Part shown: in pieces, positions 5,405-8,446 of the stretch
How the letters are laid out: the number at the start of each line of letters is the position of its first letter
Numbering within the stretch: the first letter of the stretch is position 1
Assembly: GCA_964387775.1 (NCBI GenBank)
Contig: CAYLZO010000228.1
Coordinates: 1 to 8,446 of the forward strand
From: CAYLZO01 sp964387775
GTDB taxonomy: Bacteria; Chloroflexota; Anaerolineae; JAAYZQ01
DNA: 8,446 bases
Direction: 5' to 3'
The notes under the pieces: generated by a model
What the model was told of the DNA's origin: nothing
The model's input: only the letters and a program-made list of their open reading frames with translations
Databases searched by the model: none
Position numbers and translations under genes: made by a program

Positions 5405-7785
5405 GCCAGATACACCTTTCCTGCCGTGCCGTCCACCGTAACGACCTGCCCATCGCGGATGCGCTCTGTGGCGTTGCCGGTGCCCATCACCGCCGGGATG
5501 CCATACTCGCGGGCAACGATAGAACCGTGGGATAACACACCGCCCATGTCGGTCACCAGGCCTCCGGTCAGGGCAAAAAGCGGCGTCCAGGCCGGCGTGG
5601 TGGCGTGGGCGACCAGGATCTCGCCGCGGCCCAGCCGCTCGAACTCGTCCGGGCCGTGGATCACGCGGGCCGTTGCCGTAACCTGGCCGGGACTGGCCCC
5701 CGTGCCGATTAGCACGCTTCCCTCGACCTGCCTCCGCGCCCCGGCCGTGGGCACCAACCGCTTCATCAGGCCAAAGATCTTTCGTTCCGGGACGGTGAAC
5801 GGGATCCGCGCGCCTCGCGCTACTTCCCGCTCCCTGCGGCGGGCTTCCGCCACGTCCGCCCGGGGAAGGGCGGCACTTGGTCGCTCCAGCTCCTCCACGC
5901 AAGCGCTCAGCTCCTCGTGACGCAGCCAAAAGACCTGCTCCGCTTCTGCCAGCACCCCTGCCCCGGCGAGCCGGCGACCCAGCTCGAGCGCATCGCGACG
6001 CAGCGGCTCCCAGGCCAAGCCGAGATCATACAAGGCGTCCTCGCGCACCCGGGCGGCCTCTTGCGCTGTAGCCAGCGACCGGTCGAAAAGGCGGCGCAGC
6101 CAAGCCGGCAGCCGTCTGCGGATGGTCTGGGTGGCCGCTTCTCGCTCCCTGGCCAATCGCCTGTGCCGTTCTTCGGGCGAGGGTGTGCCCTCGTCCCAGG
6201 CGCGCCGCATGGCTTCCAGGGCTGCCTGGTTCTCGCCAGCCAACGGGACGGAAAAATCGAGGTTGTAGAGCACGTGGGCGTACCCAGCGGTGTACGCCTC
6301 CAGGCGACCCTCCCACCTCTGGTACAGGGCACGTTCCGCCTCCAGAGGCCGATTCTCCAACCCCCGCAAGAAGACGGGCGGCTCGGGATCCCCCCGGCGG
6401 CGCAGTTTGCGGTACAGGGAAACAAATCGTCGCTCGGCACGATCCAGGTGTGGCACCATCGCCGCATACACGGCCCAGTAGTTGGCCAGGGCCGAGCACA
6501 AGGCCTCGATCCGTTCCAGCAAATCCGAGGCCGAGAGCTCTGCCGGATCGCCGTACAAGGCAGCAACCTCACGGCGATAGGCAGGCAGGGTTTCACGCTC
6601 CCACAGTTCTGGCGTCGCCATCGCCAGCCTGGTGCCGCCCAGCAGCTTGGGCAGTGCGAGGAACAGGTTCAGCAGCATCCTGGGGCTGACCTTGACCCAG
6701 CCATAGACGTAGCCGTGGATGGCGACAAAGCCCCAGTTCTGCATCCCCGGCCCCATCCCAAGGCGCTGCTGGTGATCTTTGATTGCATCTTCCAGGGCCG
6801 GCAAGGCCAGCGTCTCAAAGAGAACGCTGACCGGTTCGGGCATCAACTCCATGGCGCCTCCGCGCATGTAGCGAAGGCCGGGCTGCGGTGGCTCCCAGGT
6901 CAGCCGGGGACGGATGGCCGTCGTGATGGGGCGGGCTTGCAAAACGTAGAAATGTCCGTCGATCCAGGCCCACTCCACGTCCTGTGGCTGGCCAAAGTGC
7001 GCCTCGATCCGCTTCCCCAAGCTTGCCAACTCCGCCACCGGTGCCTCGGACAGGATGCCCCCTGCCGGGCCGCTGCGTCGCTGCACGGTCCCCGTGCACC
7101 GATCGACGACGATCTCCTCGGGCGTGACCTCACCGCTCACCACCGCGTCCCCCAATCCTGGAGCAGCCTCGATCACCATCTTGTGCGGATCGCCGCTGGC
7201 CGGATTGGCCGTGAACAGCACCCCGGCCACTTCTGCCGCCATCATCGACTGAACGACGACGGCCAGGGCAGCCGCACCCGTCGCAAGGGCGCGCCGGTGA
7301 CGATAGGCGATGGCCCGCCCCGTCCACAGGCTGGCCCAGCAACGCTTCACAGCCTCCAGGACCGCCTCCTCGCCAACGACGTCGAGGAACGTCTCTTGCT
7401 GCCCGGCAAAGGACGCCTGCGGCAGATCCTCCGCCGTGGCCGAAGAGCGCACGGCCACAGGTCCACCCCCCAAAGCCGCGTAGGACCGACGTACTTCAGC
7501 GGCGATGGGGTATGGGATCTTGCCCCCGGCAAAACGATGAGCGATAGTGGTGGCAACTTGCTCCAAGGCCGACGGAGTGTCCAGATCCACGTCTCGGAGG
7601 GCAGTGGCGATGACTTGCTGAAGGTCATTCGCCCCGACAAAGGCCCGGTAGGCGTCGACGGTCAGGACAAATCCCGGTGGCACCGGGAACCCGGCCCGGC
7701 ATAGCTCCCCCAGGTTGGCCCCCTTGCCCCCGGCCAGGGTCACGTCGCCGGCTGTGAGCTGATGGAGGGGACGCACATAGTCCAT
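5389..7785 (-). CDS. PEP-synthase/rifampin-phosphotransferase-like enzyme (ATP-grasp plus phosphohistidine domain)
   Basis: The 798-residue product begins with an ATP-grasp PEP/pyruvate-binding domain (about 5-290): AGGKGANLGEL (18-28), VAVRSSATAEDLPQASFAGQ (110-129), DVEWAW (269-274) and VLQARPIT (281-288). A middle region (about 300-690) with MELMPEPVSVLFETL resembles no catalytic TIM barrel. The C-terminus is a mobile phosphohistidine domain with TDMGGVLSHGSIVAREYGIP, catalytic His753. The order ATP-binding, middle, His domain at the end, and the size, match rifampin phosphotransferase (about 870 residues), which moves the beta-phosphate of ATP onto the drug. True PEP synthase and pyruvate phosphate dikinase have a C-terminal barrel after the His domain, absent here. 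The real substrate is unknown. ATG 7785 is chosen over GTG 7827 because GAGGAG at 7792-7797 is six bases upstream. It probably shares a transcript with the small ORF and cupin. Confidence 0.88.
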   Translation of the reverse strand: MDYVRPLHQLTAGDVTLAGGKGANLGELCRAGFPVPPGFVLTVDAYRAFVGANDLQQVIATALRDVDLDTPSALEQVATTIAHRFAGGKIPYPIAAEVRRSYAALGGGPVAVRSSATAEDLPQASFAGQQETFLDVVGEEAVLEAVKRCWASLWTGRAIAYRHRRALATGAAALAVVVQSMMAAEVAGVLFTANPASGDPHKMVIEAAPGLGDAVVSGEVTPEEIVVDRCTGTVQRRSGPAGGILSEAPVAELASLGKRIEAHFGQPQDVEWAWIDGHFYVLQARPITTAIRPRLTWEPPQPGLRYMRGGAMELMPEPVSVLFETLALPALEDAIKDHQQRLGMGPGMQNWGFVAIHGYVYGWVKVSPRMLLNLFLALPKLLGGTRLAMATPELWERETLPAYRREVAALYGDPAELSASDLLERIEALCSALANYWAVYAAMVPHLDRAERRFVSLYRKLRRRGDPEPPVFLRGLENRPLEAERALYQRWEGRLEAYTAGYAHVLYNLDFSVPLAGENQAALEAMRRAWDEGTPSPEERHRRLAREREAATQTIRRRLPAWLRRLFDRSLATAQEAARVREDALYDLGLAWEPLRRDALELGRRLAGAGVLAEAEQVFWLRHEELSACVEELERPSAALPRADVAEARRREREVARGARIPFTVPERKIFGLMKRLVPTAGARRQVEGSVLIGTGASPGQVTATARVIHGPDEFERLGRGEILVAHATTPAWTPLFALTGGLVTDMGGVLSHGSIVAREYGIPAVMGTGNATERIRDGQVVTVDGTAGKVYLALDGS

Positions 7786-7791
7786 TGCTGA

Positions 7792-7813
7792 CTCCTCACC
7801 CCACCGATGGGGT
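7792..7813 (-). promoter_or_regulatory. Ribosome binding site with a small adjacent hairpin
   Basis: The transcript reads GAGGAG at 7797-7792, six bases from the ATG at 7785. Immediately 5' of it a 6-bp inverted repeat, ACCCCA (7798-7803) and TGGGGT (7808-7813) on the plus strand, could form a hairpin with a 4-base loop abutting the site. It would not hide the Shine-Dalgarno bases. It may be chance; no run of U follows, so it is not a typical terminator. Confidence 0.4.
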
Positions 7814-7833
7814 CGCTTCCTGGACACGATGTC

Positions 7834-7965
7834 TCAGCGGACGGATTTCTCCTTGCCCTCCTTGTCGAAAAACGCACGAGCGAGCAGCACCGTAAGACCT
7901 GCCTGCCCCACCAGCCACAGGAGTTGTACTGCGGGCTGGTTGAAAAGCATCTCCTCATGCCTCAT
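7834..7965 (-). CDS. Small membrane protein of 43 residues, unknown function
   Basis: This short ORF fills the gap between the cupin and the phosphotransferase-like gene. Its ATG (7963-7965) overlaps the cupin TGA stop (7962-7964) as ATGA, the classic arrangement for translational coupling. An alternative in-frame ATG lies at 7950, which would give 38 residues and uses GGATGAGG as a possible ribosome binding site. The protein has a short polar N-terminus, one hydrophobic segment at about 12-33 (core VQLLWLVGQAGLTVLLARAF) suited to one membrane helix, and a charged tail beginning DKEGKEK, giving a lysine-rich end. No family is recognised. It stops 48 bases before the phosphotransferase-like ATG. 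Evidence for coding is the overlap, the spacing and the membrane-helix composition; no homology is claimed. Confidence 0.5.
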   Translation of the reverse strand: MRHEEMLFNQPAVQLLWLVGQAGLTVLLARAFFDKEGKEKSVR

Positions 7966-8390
7966 CCTTTTTCTAGCTGATCGCGAAAATCCTCGCGAAC
8001 CGGGTAAAAGATGTCGAGCATCACAAATGCCTCGTCGCCCAGGCAGGTGTCTCCGTGGGGCACGCCACCGGGGATGCAGTAGAAGTCACCCGGCCCTACC
8101 TTTTGCTTGTCGTCCCCGATGCGCAAGATCCCCCGGCCGCGGAGGACCATCCCGATCTGCTCGTGGGGATGGGTGTGGACAGGCACAGTGTGGCCAGGTA
8201 GCGTGGCGTTGAGCGCCATCATCATCCGCTCACTATGCAGACCGGTCAGCACCGTCGTCTCTAATCCTTCCATCTGAGCAAATTTGGACGCCTGCTCCGG
8301 GTTGACAAAGCAGGGCGGGTGCTCGCTGACGACATCCCTTTCGCCTCTCTCTGCTGGCTTCTCTGGCCGGTTTTGATCCGCATTCCACAT
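7962..8390 (-). CDS. Cupin-domain protein, start provisional (frame open to the right window edge)
   Basis: From the ATG at 8390 the product is 142 residues with a single small beta-barrel cupin domain at about 45-135. Cupin motif 1 is PVHTHPHEQIGMVLRG (70-85), with His72, His74 or His76, and Gln78 as likely metal ligands. Motif 2 is GDFYCIPGGVPHGD (101-114) with His112. It ends FYPVREDFRDQLEKG, as in many stand-alone cupins whose substrates are unknown. The ATG at 8390 has no Shine-Dalgarno site, and the same frame continues without a stop to the edge with codons ending mostly in G or C (SWLTFRIERRRWTPE). No other start codon lies between 8390 and 8446. The true start may therefore be outside the window, making this the C-terminal part of a longer protein. 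The small membrane ORF overlaps its stop. Confidence 0.85.
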   Translation of the reverse strand: MWNADQNRPEKPAERGERDVVSEHPPCFVNPEQASKFAQMEGLETTVLTGLHSERMMMALNATLPGHTVPVHTHPHEQIGMVLRGRGILRIGDDKQKVGPGDFYCIPGGVPHGDTCLGDEAFVMLDIFYPVREDFRDQLEKG

Positions 8391-8446
8391 CTCTGGCGTC
8401 CAGCGGCGGCGCTCGATGCGAAAGGTGAGCCAGCTCTCGTCAGGAC

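Noticed and set aside
5917..7704. A 595-codon open frame on the plus strand
   Set aside because: It lies wholly antisense to the phosphotransferase-like gene, has no recognisable domain and is a compositional shadow.
5389..7785. Complete PEP synthase or pyruvate phosphate dikinase
   Set aside because: The protein ends about 45 residues after the catalytic His and lacks the C-terminal PEP-binding barrel present in those enzymes.
7740..7958. A 72-codon minus-strand ORF across the small gene and the phosphotransferase-like start
   Set aside because: It is out of frame with both, Cys/Arg/Ser-rich and without a ribosome site. The 43-residue frame beginning in the cupin stop overlap is better supported.

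Overview
The window is GC-rich bacterial DNA in which every supported gene lies on the minus strand, so transcription runs from right to left. Gaps between genes are short (0 to about 85 bases), Shine-Dalgarno motifs are clear and some starts are GTG. There is no rRNA, tRNA, mobile element or CRISPR array. The organism makes pyridoxal 5'-phosphate (PLP) by the DXP-independent PdxS/PdxT route and has a MocR-type regulator, an SPL-type radical SAM protein and a rifampin-phosphotransferase-like enzyme. This fits a high-GC Chloroflexota- or Firmicutes-like bacterium, but the window alone does not fix the lineage.

Right part (about 8446 to 5389): a cupin protein whose frame stays open to the window edge; a 43-codon single-membrane-segment ORF whose ATG overlaps the cupin stop (ATGA); and a 798-residue enzyme with an ATP-grasp domain, a middle domain and a C-terminal phosphohistidine domain. 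The last has the layout of rifampin phosphotransferases rather than full PEP synthase.

Centre (5404 to 2269): a short intergenic region holds a recognisable promoter (TTTACG, 17 bp, TAGAAT on the minus strand) surrounded by several copies of ATTGGAY, some arranged as dyads. It drives a MocR/PdxR-type regulator, followed by pdxS and pdxT. The regulator is the first gene of the PLP-synthase operon rather than being divergent from it, so the ATTGGAY array is the natural candidate for its autoregulatory operator.

Left part (2267 to 1): the same transcript apparently continues without a break into an SPL-like radical SAM protein, a PhzF-family protein and a class III aminotransferase cut by the left edge. 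At least two products, the regulator and the aminotransferase, belong to PLP-binding fold-type I families, so PLP synthesis, PLP sensing and PLP use appear to share one transcript. The roles of the radical SAM, PhzF-like and aminotransferase proteins are not determined by the sequence.
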